DNA of 64,000 nt. Source: Mucilaginibacter sp. (GTDB taxonomy: Bacteria; Bacteroidota; Bacteroidia; Sphingobacteriales; Sphingobacteriaceae). This document shows positions 34,416-44,640 of this stretch, piece after piece. The stretch spans positions 1-64,000 of the forward strand of contig JAUCSE010000104.1 of NCBI GenBank assembly GCA_030445275.1, in the 5' to 3' direction. Below the pieces are notes generated by a model. The model did no database searches, had not been told where the DNA came from, and saw only the letters and a list, made by a program, of their open reading frames with translations. Each line of letters starts with the position of its first letter. The first letter of the stretch is position 1. The translations under genes were made by a program, and so were the position numbers.

Positions 34416-37400
34416 ATGAAATTAAATGCTTTTTCAATAGCTATGTGCAAACCATGGCTATCCAAAAAAATTCTGTTGGTTATGAAATTAACTACCCTAT
34501 TTATGGTCATAGCCCTGATGCAATGTAGTGCGACCGTTTATAGTCAGAAAATTAACCTGAATGAAACAAACTCACCGTTGAAAAAAGTGCTTCAGGCAAT
34601 TAATAAACAGAACGGTTACCTGTTTTTCTATGATACAAAAGATATAAAGAATAAAAACATTACGGTAAAGGTAACGGATGCATCGGTAGATGAAGCTTTA
34701 AAGGCTTGTTTGAAAAACCTGCCATTAACCTATAAAATTGTTAACAATACTGTTTTTTTACAGGAAAAAGATGGCGGTCAAGGTGTTATAGCACTTAACG
34801 TTAGAGGAAAGGTAGTTGACGGGACCGGACAACCTTTGCCTGGTGCAACTATTAAAATTAAAGGAACAAGCACCGGCGTTAGCGCTGATATTAACGGAGC
34901 ATTCAGTATTGATGCACCCGATGATAAAAGCATTTTGGTGGTAAGCTTTGTTGGTTTTATGACTAAAGAAATTCCCGTAGGCGGCGGTTCTTTTTTAACG
35001 GTTACCCTATCTGAATCAGGCAAACTTGAAGAGGTGGTAGTAACAGCCCTTGGTATTAAAAAGGAAGAAAAACAACTGGGCTATTCTATTACCCAGGTTG
35101 GCGGAGAAGAGGTTTCAACCACACGCGAACCTACGTTTATTAATGCATTAGCAGGTAAAGTAGCAGGCTTAGTGGTACAATCGCCCCCTAACGGCCCAGG
35201 TGGTTCTTCCCGGGTAATATTGCGTGGTAATTCGTCTTTCTCCGGATCAAATCAGCCCCTTTATGTGGTGGATGGTATCCCGATTAACAGTAATACAAGA
35301 GAAAATACAGATGATGGGGGGAAATATTATGGAGGATCTGATCCAGGCGACGGCCTATCTTCTATTAATCCGGATGATATTGAGTCAATCAGTGTACTAA
35401 AAGGAGCTTCTGCAGCAGCGCTTTATGGCGGTGGCGCACAAGCTGGTGTTATCTTGATAACCACCAAAAAAGGCAAAAAAGGTCAGGGTGTAGGTATAAC
35501 CTTTAACAGCAATACCGTACTTGAAAAAATGGTACCTTATGATGACTTGCAATATACTTATGGTCGTGGGGTTTATGGCCGTCTTTATACTACCGATGAT
35601 AACAGCAACCCTATTTTTGGCGGGCTTCAGGATAATTCGGGTGATGCACCAGGTTGGTCATGGGGAGCAAAAATTGAGGGGCAGCCTTTTATTGATATTG
35701 ATGGTAAAACCAAACCATATGTAGCACAAACCGCAGCGAAAAATTTCGACCGTTTTTTTAAAACCGGTATAACTACTACCAATAGTGTTGCCCTAACCCA
35801 AGGAACCGACAATGGCTCGTACCGGGTTTCCTTGTCACAAACCAGGGATAATGCACCAACACCTAATCAAGGATACGAGAGATATAATGGTGTTTTTAGA
35901 TTAAACCAGGATTTTGGAAAACGCTTGCATACCGATTTCAAGGTTGATCTGTCAAGAACGCTCCGTTTAAACGCGCCACTATTACGTAGTGACGGCAGGG
36001 GTTCTTTTGGTTTAAGCTACCCACGGATCGCTAATACTACTGACATTACCCTGCTTGACGACAAAAATGCTAATGGCGATTTCTTATCTACTTACAACGC
36101 TAACCCTTATGTGCAGGCAGAAAAGGTTAAGAATGACCAAACACAAAACCGTGTATTGTCATCAGGAAACATTACGTATGATATCACCGATCATTTACAC
36201 GCCAATGTTATTGGAGGTATTGACTACATGAACACAGATGCATTATTTGTGGTTTTCCCTAATAATGTGGCCAATACGGGCGGAGTATACAGAACAACCA
36301 ACATCCAACAACAAAAAACTGATTTGCGCGGAATGTTGAGTTATGATACTAAATTTAAAGATCTCACCATAAATGCTTTTGCTGGCGCTGAAACTCAAAA
36401 TTCAACCCAGTACTCCCTGGATCTGTACTCTTATAATTTTATTGATCCTAACCTGCTTAATTTTAGTAACAATAAAAATATAAACGCGCCTACCGAACTG
36501 CACTCTCCGCGCAGTAAAACCAATTCAGTTTTCGGTTCGGTGCAGTTTGGGTACAAGAGCTACCTGTTTTTAGAAGTAACCGGGCGTAATGACTGGTATT
36601 CCTCGTTGGCCTCAACCCGTCCGGGTTTTAAGGTAAATCTGTTTTATCCTTCGGCTAACTTAAGTTATGTATTTACCGATGCCTTACATATAGATCCTGC
36701 AATACTGTCATTTGGTAAATTAAGGGTCTCAATAGGTCAAACAGGCAGCAACCCCACACCAAACTTAACCGATCTTACTTTTGCGCTGCAACCAACATTA
36801 AACGGGCTTACCAATGCAGAAATTAAAGGCTCAACCGTACCGCCATCAAGTTTAAAACCCGAAACAACTACCGAAACTGAAATAGGTACCGAACTTAAGT
36901 TTTTCAATAACCGGATAGGGCTTGATTTTGCATACTATTATAAAAAATCAAAAGACTTTTTGTTGCAATCAACTATTAGTAATGCCACAACTTATAACTC
37001 TGTTTACTTTAATGCAGGTTCCATGTATAATAAAGGGATTGAGGTATTACTTACCGGCAGCCCTATAAAAACAAAAACTTTTTCATGGGATGTAAGCTTT
37101 AACGCAGCCAAAAATAAAAATATGGTAACCGAGCTAAATCCTTTGGTTGGCGTAAATGGTATTTCTCATTATTATACCATCAAATCAAAAGTTGGATACC
37201 CGCTTGGTTCTATATTTGGTTCCTCTTACCAAAGAGCACCTGATGGACAAATAGTTTATCAAACCGAAAATTCTCAAACCGGTGATAGCGGAACGCCTAA
37301 CTCGGTTATCATTGCTAAAAATTCAAATGAAACCTATTTGGGTAGCGCAAATCCGGATTGGTCTGGTGGTATAACCAATACCGTTACTTTCAAAAACTTT

Positions 37401-37898
37401 TCTTTAAGCTTCCTGATCGATGGCCAGTTTGGTGGGCAGGTATATGAAGGCGGCGCCACCTGGACCAATTATTTTGGCAATTCAAAGGCATCATTATTGG
37501 GCCGCGATGGCACTTACATACCTAATGGCGTAATCAATACAGGTACAGCCAGCGCCCCGGTTTATGTTAAAAACACCTTGCCATATAGTCCATATATTCA
37601 GTTTAATGACAATGGTAATGCTGATAAGATCATTGATCAGTCAAATATCTTCAGCAGAACGTTTATTAAGTTCCGTCAAATTTCATTAGGGTATTCACTA
37701 CCTAAAAACCTGTTAGCCAAAACGCCTGTCAGAAGTGCCACGTTCTCCCTGATAGCCCGTAATCTTTTCTTTATCCGGAAAGACCTGCCAACTTTTGATC
37801 CGGAAGCATCAGACAGTATTGGTCAGGGCTTTGGTTATGACAGCGGTGGTTTGCCAACCAGCAGAACCTATGGATTTAATTTGAACATAAGTTTTTAA
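34416..37898 (+). CDS. SusC-family TonB-dependent transducer with STN domain (second module)
   Basis: Outer-membrane importer and signal transducer for the adjacent FecR/sigma pair. The N-terminus is long (MKLNAFSIAMCKPWLSKKIL) and the signal ends near VYSQ (residue 44). The STN domain is at about 46-116 (KINLNETNSPLKKVLQAINKQ...). The carboxypeptidase-regulatory-like domain covers 128-198, then LEEVVVTALG (204-213), a plug with YVVDGIPINSN and SVLKGASAAALYGGGAQAG, and a barrel ending in FNLNISF. 1160 aa. Its SusD follows after 23 bp. There are no hydrolases in the module, so the ligand is unknown; it may import products made by enzymes encoded elsewhere. Confidence 0.95.
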   Translation: MKLNAFSIAMCKPWLSKKILLVMKLTTLFMVIALMQCSATVYSQKINLNETNSPLKKVLQAINKQNGYLFFYDTKDIKNKNITVKVTDASVDEALKACLKNLPLTYKIVNNTVFLQEKDGGQGVIALNVRGKVVDGTGQPLPGATIKIKGTSTGVSADINGAFSIDAPDDKSILVVSFVGFMTKEIPVGGGSFLTVTLSESGKLEEVVVTALGIKKEEKQLGYSITQVGGEEVSTTREPTFINALAGKVAGLVVQSPPNGPGGSSRVILRGNSSFSGSNQPLYVVDGIPINSNTRENTDDGGKYYGGSDPGDGLSSINPDDIESISVLKGASAAALYGGGAQAGVILITTKKGKKGQGVGITFNSNTVLEKMVPYDDLQYTYGRGVYGRLYTTDDNSNPIFGGLQDNSGDAPGWSWGAKIEGQPFIDIDGKTKPYVAQTAAKNFDRFFKTGITTTNSVALTQGTDNGSYRVSLSQTRDNAPTPNQGYERYNGVFRLNQDFGKRLHTDFKVDLSRTLRLNAPLLRSDGRGSFGLSYPRIANTTDITLLDDKNANGDFLSTYNANPYVQAEKVKNDQTQNRVLSSGNITYDITDHLHANVIGGIDYMNTDALFVVFPNNVANTGGVYRTTNIQQQKTDLRGMLSYDTKFKDLTINAFAGAETQNSTQYSLDLYSYNFIDPNLLNFSNNKNINAPTELHSPRSKTNSVFGSVQFGYKSYLFLEVTGRNDWYSSLASTRPGFKVNLFYPSANLSYVFTDALHIDPAILSFGKLRVSIGQTGSNPTPNLTDLTFALQPTLNGLTNAEIKGSTVPPSSLKPETTTETEIGTELKFFNNRIGLDFAYYYKKSKDFLLQSTISNATTYNSVYFNAGSMYNKGIEVLLTGSPIKTKTFSWDVSFNAAKNKNMVTELNPLVGVNGISHYYTIKSKVGYPLGSIFGSSYQRAPDGQIVYQTENSQTGDSGTPNSVIIAKNSNETYLGSANPDWSGGITNTVTFKNFSLSFLIDGQFGGQVYEGGATWTNYFGNSKASLLGRDGTYIPNGVINTGTASAPVYVKNTLPYSPYIQFNDNGNADKIIDQSNIFSRTFIKFRQISLGYSLPKNLLAKTPVRSATFSLIARNLFFIRKDLPTFDPEASDSIGQGFGYDSGGLPTSRTYGFNLNISF

Positions 37899-37921
37899 TC
37901 TTATTGAAAAGGAAAAAAATC

Positions 37922-39397
37922 ATGAAAAATATATCATATAAAATATTAGGTCTTCTTTTTTCGGCAGCCGTAATTACAGGCTGTACCAAGAATTTTGCCA
38001 AGTACAATCTTGATCCAGACGGTATAACCTCCGTAGATCCAGGAGCATTGCTTTCTGACGCGCTGGTTAAAACATCTGACCAGGATATGCAGCCCCGTGC
38101 CAATTATTGCCATGCATTTATGCAATATGGTTACTCCTCTTTCTGGTCAGGTAACGCTTATGTTTCAGCTGATGGCATTAGCTCCCGGTACTGGAATAAC
38201 TTTTACAGACCCGTATTGAACAACCTGGAGTATGTAATCCCGGTTTTGAAGACCAGAACTGATTTGGCCAGCACCTATGCCGCTGCCCGGATATGGCGGG
38301 TTTATGTATACCAAAAACTGACCGATTTTTACGGCGATATTCCTTACAGCCAGGCAGGCAAAGCGTTGTCACAAAACGTATTCACCCCTGTTTATGACCC
38401 ACAGCAACAGATATACACAGATTTTATTGCTGAACTAAGAGCCTCTATTACTTTATTAAGCAGCAACAGCAGCCAAACAGTGCAGGGCGATCAGTTTTAC
38501 AACGGCGATGCAGCCAAATGGAAAAAACTGGGCGCTTCACTTTTACTGCGCGTAGGTATGCGTTTAATTAAGGTTGATCCAACACAAGCCTCCGTTTTAG
38601 TAAAAGAAGCCATTGCAGATGGCGTAATGACTAGCAATGATGATATGCCCATATTAAAACATAGCGTGGCTTTGCCAAATGGTTTTAACTTTTTATTGAA
38701 TGACGGAGTTAACCACTTCTTTTTACATAAAACGCTGATTACAGAAATGAAGGTAAACGGCGACCCACGCCTGCCAATTTATGGCGCTGTTTATGATAAA
38801 ACCATTTCTTCGGATGGTAGCATACAATCGAGAGATACCACACAATTTATTGGCTATAGTTTCACTGCAACTGATCCCGCACCCAATACCCGTATAAGCT
38901 ACGATGTATATGGTACAGAGGGAACTCATTTTTTTGATTTTCCATATGCCGAAGTGGAGTTTTTACAGGCCGAAGCTATTCTGAGAGGTTATACCAACGG
39001 CGACGCCAATGCGCATTACCAGGCTGGGGTTACCGCAAATATGCAATCACTTGCTAAACTGCCAACTACCCCAACTATAACCAGTACTCAAATTAGTGCT
39101 TACCTGACAAAAAATCCATTGAGCGGAACCACCGAACAGCAGATAGAAAAGATCAATACAGAATTTTGGGTTTCGGGATTTGCTTTTGATGCCGATGAGG
39201 TATGGGCAAACTGGCGCCGCACAGGTTATCCAAAACTGGTACCAAACCCGGGCAGTGTAACACAAACCATACCCCGCAAAATGCCTTACCCTCAAAGCGA
39301 ATTTACTTTGAATGGCACCAACGTAAATGCAGCCCTTGCTAATTACGGCGGAACAAACGATTTTAATGCTAAAGCACGTGTTTGGTGGGATAAATAA
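37922..39397 (+). CDS. SusD-like outer-membrane lipoprotein (SusD-like_2 type)
   Basis: Nutrient-binding partner of the preceding SusC. The ATG at 37922 is preferred over the in-frame TTG at 37904 because it gives a proper lipoprotein signal, MKNISYKILGLLFSAAVITGC, with Cys21. The mature start (FAKYNLDPDGITSVDPGALLSDAL) and the end (IPRKMPYPQSEFTLN...ARVWWDK) are typical of the SusD-like_2 subgroup, which differs from classical SusD_RagB proteins. The SusD gene at 48321 belongs to the same subgroup. A hairpin terminator follows at 39427-39470. Confidence 0.94.
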   Translation: MKNISYKILGLLFSAAVITGCTKNFAKYNLDPDGITSVDPGALLSDALVKTSDQDMQPRANYCHAFMQYGYSSFWSGNAYVSADGISSRYWNNFYRPVLNNLEYVIPVLKTRTDLASTYAAARIWRVYVYQKLTDFYGDIPYSQAGKALSQNVFTPVYDPQQQIYTDFIAELRASITLLSSNSSQTVQGDQFYNGDAAKWKKLGASLLLRVGMRLIKVDPTQASVLVKEAIADGVMTSNDDMPILKHSVALPNGFNFLLNDGVNHFFLHKTLITEMKVNGDPRLPIYGAVYDKTISSDGSIQSRDTTQFIGYSFTATDPAPNTRISYDVYGTEGTHFFDFPYAEVEFLQAEAILRGYTNGDANAHYQAGVTANMQSLAKLPTTPTITSTQISAYLTKNPLSGTTEQQIEKINTEFWVSGFAFDADEVWANWRRTGYPKLVPNPGSVTQTIPRKMPYPQSEFTLNGTNVNAALANYGGTNDFNAKARVWWDK

Positions 39398-39426
39398 ACC
39401 AAACAGATTATTCGATTAATATATAA

Positions 39427-39470
39427 AATACCAGCTGTTTCGGGCTTTCCTGAACAGCTGGTATTGTTTT
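39427..39470 (+). terminator. Rho-independent terminator after the second SusCD module
   Basis: Perfect 13-bp arms AATACCAGCTGTT (39427-39439) and AACAGCTGGTATT (39453-39465) with a 13-nt loop are followed by GTTTTAATT. It lies 30 bp after the SusD stop and ends the rightward sigma/FecR/SusC/SusD transcript. It may also serve the small leftward gene at 39490. Confidence 0.9.
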
Positions 39471-39489
39471 AATTGTACTATAGATATGT

Positions 39490-39726
39490 TTAAGCGCCCG
39501 CAAGCCTTAAGCTCATACGATCAATTCGTTCGCCAATGGCATTCAGCAACCAATTATCCAGGGCATCTTCATTACGTTGCAACCATATGCTTCCGCATTT
39601 AAATAGTACCGCTTCTCTACCATCCTTAAACTTGACCTTCCATACCTTCCAGTTTTTAAAGGTATCTGCAATAACTTCCAGGGCTTGTTTGTATCCATTT
39701 CGGGACAATACTATCTCAAATTGCAT
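39490..39726 (-). CDS. Small hypothetical protein
   Basis: A 78-aa frame with a protein-like composition: an amphipathic start (FEIVLSRNGYKQALEVIADTFKNW), a charged strand-rich middle (KVWKVKFKDGREAVLFKCGSIWLQR) and a helical end (DALDNWLLNAIGERIDRMSLRL). I recognise no domain and see no signal or membrane segment. It lies alone between the terminator at 39427 and a short dubious frame at 39716-39913 that overlaps its start. The gene may be real, but only length and composition support it. Confidence 0.5.
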   Translation of the reverse strand: MQFEIVLSRNGYKQALEVIADTFKNWKVWKVKFKDGREAVLFKCGSIWLQRNEDALDNWLLNAIGERIDRMSLRLAGA

Positions 39727-39998
39727 TTTTTAACGATTTATACGGTGACACAATAACTTCATTACTGCTCTTTAAACGCACTATATTCTCTTTTGATTGT
39801 GTGTGATTTAATTTTGTTACAAACGCATGTGTTTGTAAATATTCGGAGATGAGTATGTTCCTGCCGTTCTTGCTAGCTCGACGATTTGGGCCCCATTCTA
39901 CCAAGCAATTCAAAGCCAGTATATTATAATATTACGGGAACGGGTTTTATCTAAAACAAAAGGTTATTTAGCGTTACTTCCAGTCAAGAAATTCTAAA

Positions 39999-40116
39999 TG
40001 TCATTTCGACGAACAGCGGCGGACAAAGTATCTGGGTGAGGAGAAATCTTATGCTCAAGTCTATCCATAATGACATATCATATAAGATTTCTCCTCGTGC
40101 CTCATTCGAAATGACA
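39999..40116. repeat. Palindromic repeat family A, copy 2
   Basis: Ends TGTCATTTCGA and TCGAAATGACA are perfect inverted repeats. Inner arms GGAGAAATCTTAT and ATAAGATTTCTCC form a 13-bp stem. It lies 30 bp beyond the stop of the amino-acid permease gene at 40147, where it may act as the 3' hairpin of that transcript. Confidence 0.85.
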
Positions 40117-40146
40117 TTATTTTTGTTGATAATTGACTGTTAGCTA

Positions 40147-41574
40147 TTAAACTAGCGTACTTACATCATCAACTTTCTGCTTAACCCTGCTTATCAGGTA
40201 ATAAACCGGGATGCCGGCCAGTGTAATGATTAAGCCAGGCCAGGTATAGGTAGGTTTGTAGCTCATTAGCAAGAGGCAGAACGCCAACCCCATAATAATA
40301 TAAATTATTGGTAAAACAGGATATCCGAAAGCTTTGTAAGGCCGTTCGGCATCGGGCATTTTTTTTCGTAGTATAAATATCCCGATAATGGTAAGCACAT
40401 AAAAAACCACCACCACAAAAGATATCATATCCAGCAAATCGCCGTATTTACCACTCAAACTCCATAAACAGGCAAAAATGGCCTGAAGCCACAAACCAAA
40501 ACCGGGAACCGCGTTTTTATTGAGCGTACCCACCCGTTTAAAAAATAGCCTGTCCTTCGCCATGGAGTAGTATACACGGGCACCAGACATGATCAATCCA
40601 TTATTACACCCAAAGGTTGATACCATGATGAGCAAAGCAATAATAACCGTACCCGAGCTGCCAAATATCTGCTGTGATGCCGCTACGCCTACCCTGTCTT
40701 TATCAGCAGTGGCCATATCATGCAGGGAAAGCACACCGGTGTACATCATATTGGTTAAAATATAGATCACCGTAACAATGAGCGTACCCAGGGCAAGACT
40801 TAAGCCAATGTTTCTTTTTGGATTCTTGATTTCACCAGCAATAAAGGTCACATTATTCCAGGAATCACTGCTGAATATAGAACCCACCATAGCCGATGCT
40901 ATGGCTCCCAGCGCCGCGATGGTAGTATACGATGCCATAGAGCCATCGGCTTTTAAGCTGTGAATGCTCCAGGCGTTGTGCCAGTTACTGCTCCAAACAG
41001 AAGCCTTTACTGCAAACAAGCCAAAAACAATCAGGCCAAGCAAGCTCAACAACTTGGCCATGGTGAATATGGTTTGTACAATTTTACCACTGTTTACTCC
41101 CCGGGTATTAATATACGTTAGTAATAAAATAACCAATATGGAAAGCAGCTGAGCCGGTGAAATGGTGATGAATCTGAGATTTATGGCTACCAGGTCCTCG
41201 CTGAACTGTGGTAACAGGTAGGCTGTAAACTTTGCAAAAGCCACCCCCACTGCTGCTATGGTAGCAGTCTGTATCACTGTAAAAAAGCTCCACCCATATA
41301 AAAAAGCCACTAATGGATTGTATGCTTCCTTCAGATACACATACTGACCACCTGCCCGGGGAAACATCGCGCTTAATTCGCCATAGCTCAGAGCGGCCGT
41401 AAGGGTCATAAACCCGGTGATGAGCCAAACAAATATCAACCAGCCAGCACTACCCACATTACGGGTAATATCTGCACTTACAATAAAAATGCCCGAGCCA
41501 ATCATACTACCTGCTACCAGCATGGTGGCATCAATTAATCTTAATGATGGTTTAAATGAAGTGTTGTTATCCAT
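40147..41574 (-). CDS. APC-family amino-acid permease
   Basis: Inner-membrane amino-acid/polyamine/organocation transporter of 475 aa with 12 predicted helices. The first helix carries the APC substrate loop (ATMLVAGSMIGSGIFIVS, 15-32, GSGIF). FPRAGGQYVYLKEAYNP (70-86) and SWNNVTFIAGEIKNPKRNIG near 238-257 are typical of the LAT/AAT-like branch. It is the most distal gene of the leftward hydroxyproline locus, 51 bp after the DUF885 peptidase gene. I infer import of hydroxyproline, proline or other amino acids released by that peptidase. Sequence alone does not set specificity. Confidence 0.9.
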   Translation of the reverse strand: MDNNTSFKPSLRLIDATMLVAGSMIGSGIFIVSADITRNVGSAGWLIFVWLITGFMTLTAALSYGELSAMFPRAGGQYVYLKEAYNPLVAFLYGWSFFTVIQTATIAAVGVAFAKFTAYLLPQFSEDLVAINLRFITISPAQLLSILVILLLTYINTRGVNSGKIVQTIFTMAKLLSLLGLIVFGLFAVKASVWSSNWHNAWSIHSLKADGSMASYTTIAALGAIASAMVGSIFSSDSWNNVTFIAGEIKNPKRNIGLSLALGTLIVTVIYILTNMMYTGVLSLHDMATADKDRVGVAASQQIFGSSGTVIIALLIMVSTFGCNNGLIMSGARVYYSMAKDRLFFKRVGTLNKNAVPGFGLWLQAIFACLWSLSGKYGDLLDMISFVVVVFYVLTIIGIFILRKKMPDAERPYKAFGYPVLPIIYIIMGLAFCLLLMSYKPTYTWPGLIITLAGIPVYYLISRVKQKVDDVSTLV

Positions 41575-41625
41575 ATAAATGAATGATCAATATTTTTTAA
41601 TGAGGGGGATTAAATACAGCAGCAA

Positions 41626-43431
41626 TTACTTTCCAAAATCGTAAAATTTCCAGCTGGTTGTAAAATCTTTGGTTAAAGCCTGGTTGGTTAATGTGGCCCT
41701 CACCATTTCAATGGGGATCAGGTTTTCTTTCATCACCGCATCATGAAACTGTTTGTAGGTCATTTTACCGCTATCAACCATTTCCTTCTTCAGCTCCATG
41801 ATCTGCAAGCCACCAAGCAGGTAAGCCACCTGGTATAGCGGACTATAGCCACCCTCAAATGATCTTCTGACCTCGCCCTCGGCATTTGCTTTTTCGTGCC
41901 CTACCCTGTCAATCAAAAAGTTCACGCATTGCTGCGGTGTCCAGTTACCCAGATGATAATTAAGCGAGAATATAATCCTGGCACAACGGTGCATACGCCA
42001 AAACAACATGCCTACCCGCTCCTCGGGTGTTTTGGCGAAACCTTTATCATACAGCAACAGCTCCCAGTATAGTGCCCATCCCTCCACTGCAAATGGCGTG
42101 GTAAAATCCTGGCGGTATGCCTTGTAACGGCTGTTCATAAAATATTGCAGGTTATGCCCCGGTATAAGCTCGTGCTGTACGGTCCCCCTCGAAAAATAAG
42201 GGTTGTTGCCCCGCATACTCATTAACCTGTCTTCCTCCTGCATGGTGTTGGTGGGGTATGATATACTGATCTCTTTGCCTCCCGTAAAAAACGGGTTAAC
42301 CAGCTGTCTTTCCGGCGACATCATCACCATTCCCCAGGTTTCTTCGGCAAGCGGTGGTATCGTAATCAGGTCGCGTTCTTTAATAAAGCTGATGGCATCA
42401 TTATATAATTTTACAATCAGTTCTGGTTGATGGCCTATAGGTACATAACTGTTCTTTACTTTTTCGAGCGCTTTTTTCCAATCATTACCATAACCCATTT
42501 CCTGCGATGCTTTCAGCATTTCCTTATCGCACCAGGCAAACTCCTTATTAGCAAGCTGAATAAGCTCTTCGGGAGTATAAGGTACCATCTCGGCCTGTAA
42601 TTGATCTATCAATGCCTGCCTGCCAATAGGAACGCCCTTTATACCACTGCTATCGCTTTTCTGGGTAGTATTGATCTTCCCTTTGCTAATAACCAAATCG
42701 CTGTATTTTGTCAAAGCTTTATCCAGGGCTTCGTAGGGTACCGGCACCCACCAGGTAAACATAGGGTCGTAACCATTATAAAAATCATAAACACCCCTTA
42801 ACCGTCCCTTTAAACCCAACAGCGCATTACGGGTTAATTTAGCCAGCGGCATATCCAGGCTTGGGATCCTTTTAAATGCTGCCGAATCTGTTTTTAACGT
42901 TTTTAGTATATTGTTAAGATCAGCGGCAACTTTTTCGCCATCCACAAACGTTCCGCGGCGGCGCTTTTGCTCAAGGGTGTAAATCCCATCAGCAAAGGTT
43001 ATGTATTTGGTGATCTGGTTATATTGCTCCTCTTCCTTTTTTAAGTCATTCAATTCAAAGTTTATCTTCTTTTTGAGCAGGATATAATCAACCTTGCCAT
43101 ATATACTCAGGGTTGAAAACTGGATCAGGCCAAGTTGTTTTAAATAGTCATTGTTAACCTCCATTAATCGCTTACGTTGTTCGGGCGAATTAAGCACATT
43201 CGATCTATCCTGATCTTCACCGTGTCTATTTACATTATAGGGCGAATAAAAACTCCTGATCGCGTTAATATCTTCACCGTATTGAATAATCCGGCCTGCT
43301 ATCTCGCTGGTTTGTTCATAAAGATCGTTATTGGTTGAAGTGGTTTGTGCTTTAATATTACCCGAAAACAGACAGATAACTAAGTAAAACCCCATAAAAA
43401 GGGCATAAGATTTTTTGTAAAAAGCTGGCAC
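41626..43431 (-). CDS. DUF885 metallopeptidase, exported
   Basis: Predicted zinc peptidase of the DUF885 family. A signal peptide ends near IKAQ (residue 29), so it works in the periplasm. The zinc motif is His420-Glu421-x4-His426 in VQHELIPGHNLQ, with Glu450 in FAVEGWALYWE as the likely third ligand; both are family signatures. 601 aa is the expected length. Members are generally taken as carboxypeptidase- or dipeptidase-like enzymes, but few have been characterised. It lies between the AraC regulator (48 bp away) and an amino-acid permease in a hydroxyproline-catabolic cluster, so processing of Hyp-containing peptides is a reasonable inference. Confidence 0.88.
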   Translation of the reverse strand: MPAFYKKSYALFMGFYLVICLFSGNIKAQTTSTNNDLYEQTSEIAGRIIQYGEDINAIRSFYSPYNVNRHGEDQDRSNVLNSPEQRKRLMEVNNDYLKQLGLIQFSTLSIYGKVDYILLKKKINFELNDLKKEEEQYNQITKYITFADGIYTLEQKRRRGTFVDGEKVAADLNNILKTLKTDSAAFKRIPSLDMPLAKLTRNALLGLKGRLRGVYDFYNGYDPMFTWWVPVPYEALDKALTKYSDLVISKGKINTTQKSDSSGIKGVPIGRQALIDQLQAEMVPYTPEELIQLANKEFAWCDKEMLKASQEMGYGNDWKKALEKVKNSYVPIGHQPELIVKLYNDAISFIKERDLITIPPLAEETWGMVMMSPERQLVNPFFTGGKEISISYPTNTMQEEDRLMSMRGNNPYFSRGTVQHELIPGHNLQYFMNSRYKAYRQDFTTPFAVEGWALYWELLLYDKGFAKTPEERVGMLFWRMHRCARIIFSLNYHLGNWTPQQCVNFLIDRVGHEKANAEGEVRRSFEGGYSPLYQVAYLLGGLQIMELKKEMVDSGKMTYKQFHDAVMKENLIPIEMVRATLTNQALTKDFTTSWKFYDFGK

Positions 43432-43479
43432 GGCTATTTAATTAAGTTATAAAATGAAGTAAAATTTGAATAATTGAAT

Positions 43480-44382
43480 TTAGCTTGCAGCCCTGTTCAG
43501 GCTGATTAAATTATTGTTATAGCTATCAAGGTAGCCCCTTGGAGAACTCCCTATTACACATTTAAACACCCTGTTAAAATTGGTTATGCTGTTAAAACCA
43601 CATTGATAAGCCACTGTATTGATGCTTTCAAACTTATGGGCGATCAGTTTCTTACAGGCCTCATTGATCCTGACCTCATTTAAAAATGATACAAAAGTAT
43701 GACCGGTATGCTTTTTAAAATAACGGCAAAAAGACTCTGGGGTCATATAGGCAACCTTGGCTACATCATCCAGCGTAATTGATTCGCTGTAATGTTGCAT
43801 GATATAGCTGTATATCCGGCTTATCCTTATCCCCTCATTTTCTGTTATGCCGGGTAAATTACCATAGGATGATAAAGGATCTATCCTGGTTTTAATATTG
43901 TTTAAACTATTTAACAAATTAAAAAACTGGATAAGCTGATCGGTACCTGAGGCATTCTGCAGCGCAATCATGATCTGCGATACCTTATCCGTTATCTGAT
44001 GCGGTATTTTAAACCCCTGCAGGTGCTGCTGAATAAATATCTTGCTCGGTTTCATTTCGGGCAGCTCAAATAGAGGGGCAAGCGTTCCTTCCGGATTAAA
44101 AAATATAGTTAAAGCCTCATTATGTTTATTGGAATCCGGAGCAAAGTATTCGGGATTACTTTTAAACACGTGTGGTAGGTTTGCCCCAATCAAAAAGATG
44201 TCACCAGCCGAATAATCGTGCATATTATTCCCGGCTATCAGCGTCCCTTCCCCCTGCCGTATCCAGGTAATCTGTGTTTCCTTATGCCTGTGCAAATAAG
44301 GGTAATGATACGGAAGAGAAACTTTTTCAGCAATCACACTTTTATCATGTGGTACCGGGATGGTGAATTGTAAAACTTTCAT
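43480..44382 (-). CDS. AraC-family transcriptional regulator
   Basis: 300 aa. An N-terminal cupin-type sensor (about 20-110: PYHYPYLHRHKETQITWIRQGEGTLIAG...SAGDIFLIGANLPHVF) precedes a C-terminal double helix-turn-helix (about 190-290: SESITLDDVAKVAYMTPESFCRYFKKHTG, NTVAYQCGFNSITNFNRVFK). It is encoded inside the hydroxyproline locus, downstream of a terminator and upstream of the peptidase and permease genes. Two dyads lie 172 and 244 bp before its start. It is the natural candidate for a hydroxyproline- or peptide-responsive activator of the locus. Confidence 0.93.
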   Translation of the reverse strand: MKVLQFTIPVPHDKSVIAEKVSLPYHYPYLHRHKETQITWIRQGEGTLIAGNNMHDYSAGDIFLIGANLPHVFKSNPEYFAPDSNKHNEALTIFFNPEGTLAPLFELPEMKPSKIFIQQHLQGFKIPHQITDKVSQIMIALQNASGTDQLIQFFNLLNSLNNIKTRIDPLSSYGNLPGITENEGIRISRIYSYIMQHYSESITLDDVAKVAYMTPESFCRYFKKHTGHTFVSFLNEVRINEACKKLIAHKFESINTVAYQCGFNSITNFNRVFKCVIGSSPRGYLDSYNNNLISLNRAAS

Positions 44383-44553
44383 CTTTGCTATGGTGGTTAA
44401 TCTTCTTTGAATTTACAATTATTTAACTCTAATAGCAAAAATATAACACAAACAGGGTAATATATGACTAGTATTTGTTAATTTCTGATAGGATAACCGG
44501 TAAAAAAAGCGATAAAACCATCAATCTCAAAGCATTGAGTTAATTTTAATTAA

Positions 44554-44568
44554 ATGTTAAATAAACAC
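44554..44568. promoter_or_regulatory. Dyad operator candidate, site 4 (AraC gene)
   Basis: ATGTTAAATAAACAC, differing from the 31865-31879 site only in its first base and followed by the same CTNAAAA flank. Confidence 0.42.
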
Positions 44569-44625
44569 TAAAAAGCCAAATCATAGCCTACTTAATGCTT
44601 AATTGACAATATAATAGATTTTATA

Positions 44626-44640
44626 TTGTTAAAATAACAA
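44626..44640. promoter_or_regulatory. Dyad operator candidate, site 5 (AraC gene)
   Basis: TTGTTAAAATAACAA is a perfect 5-bp-arm palindrome with the N5 spacing of the other sites. It lies 58 bp from site 4. Confidence 0.42.

Noticed and set aside
39716..39913. 65-aa leftward frame upstream of the small hypothetical gene
   Set aside because: It overlaps the next start by 11 bp and has no recognisable domain. Its unusual composition is no better than chance, so it was left out.
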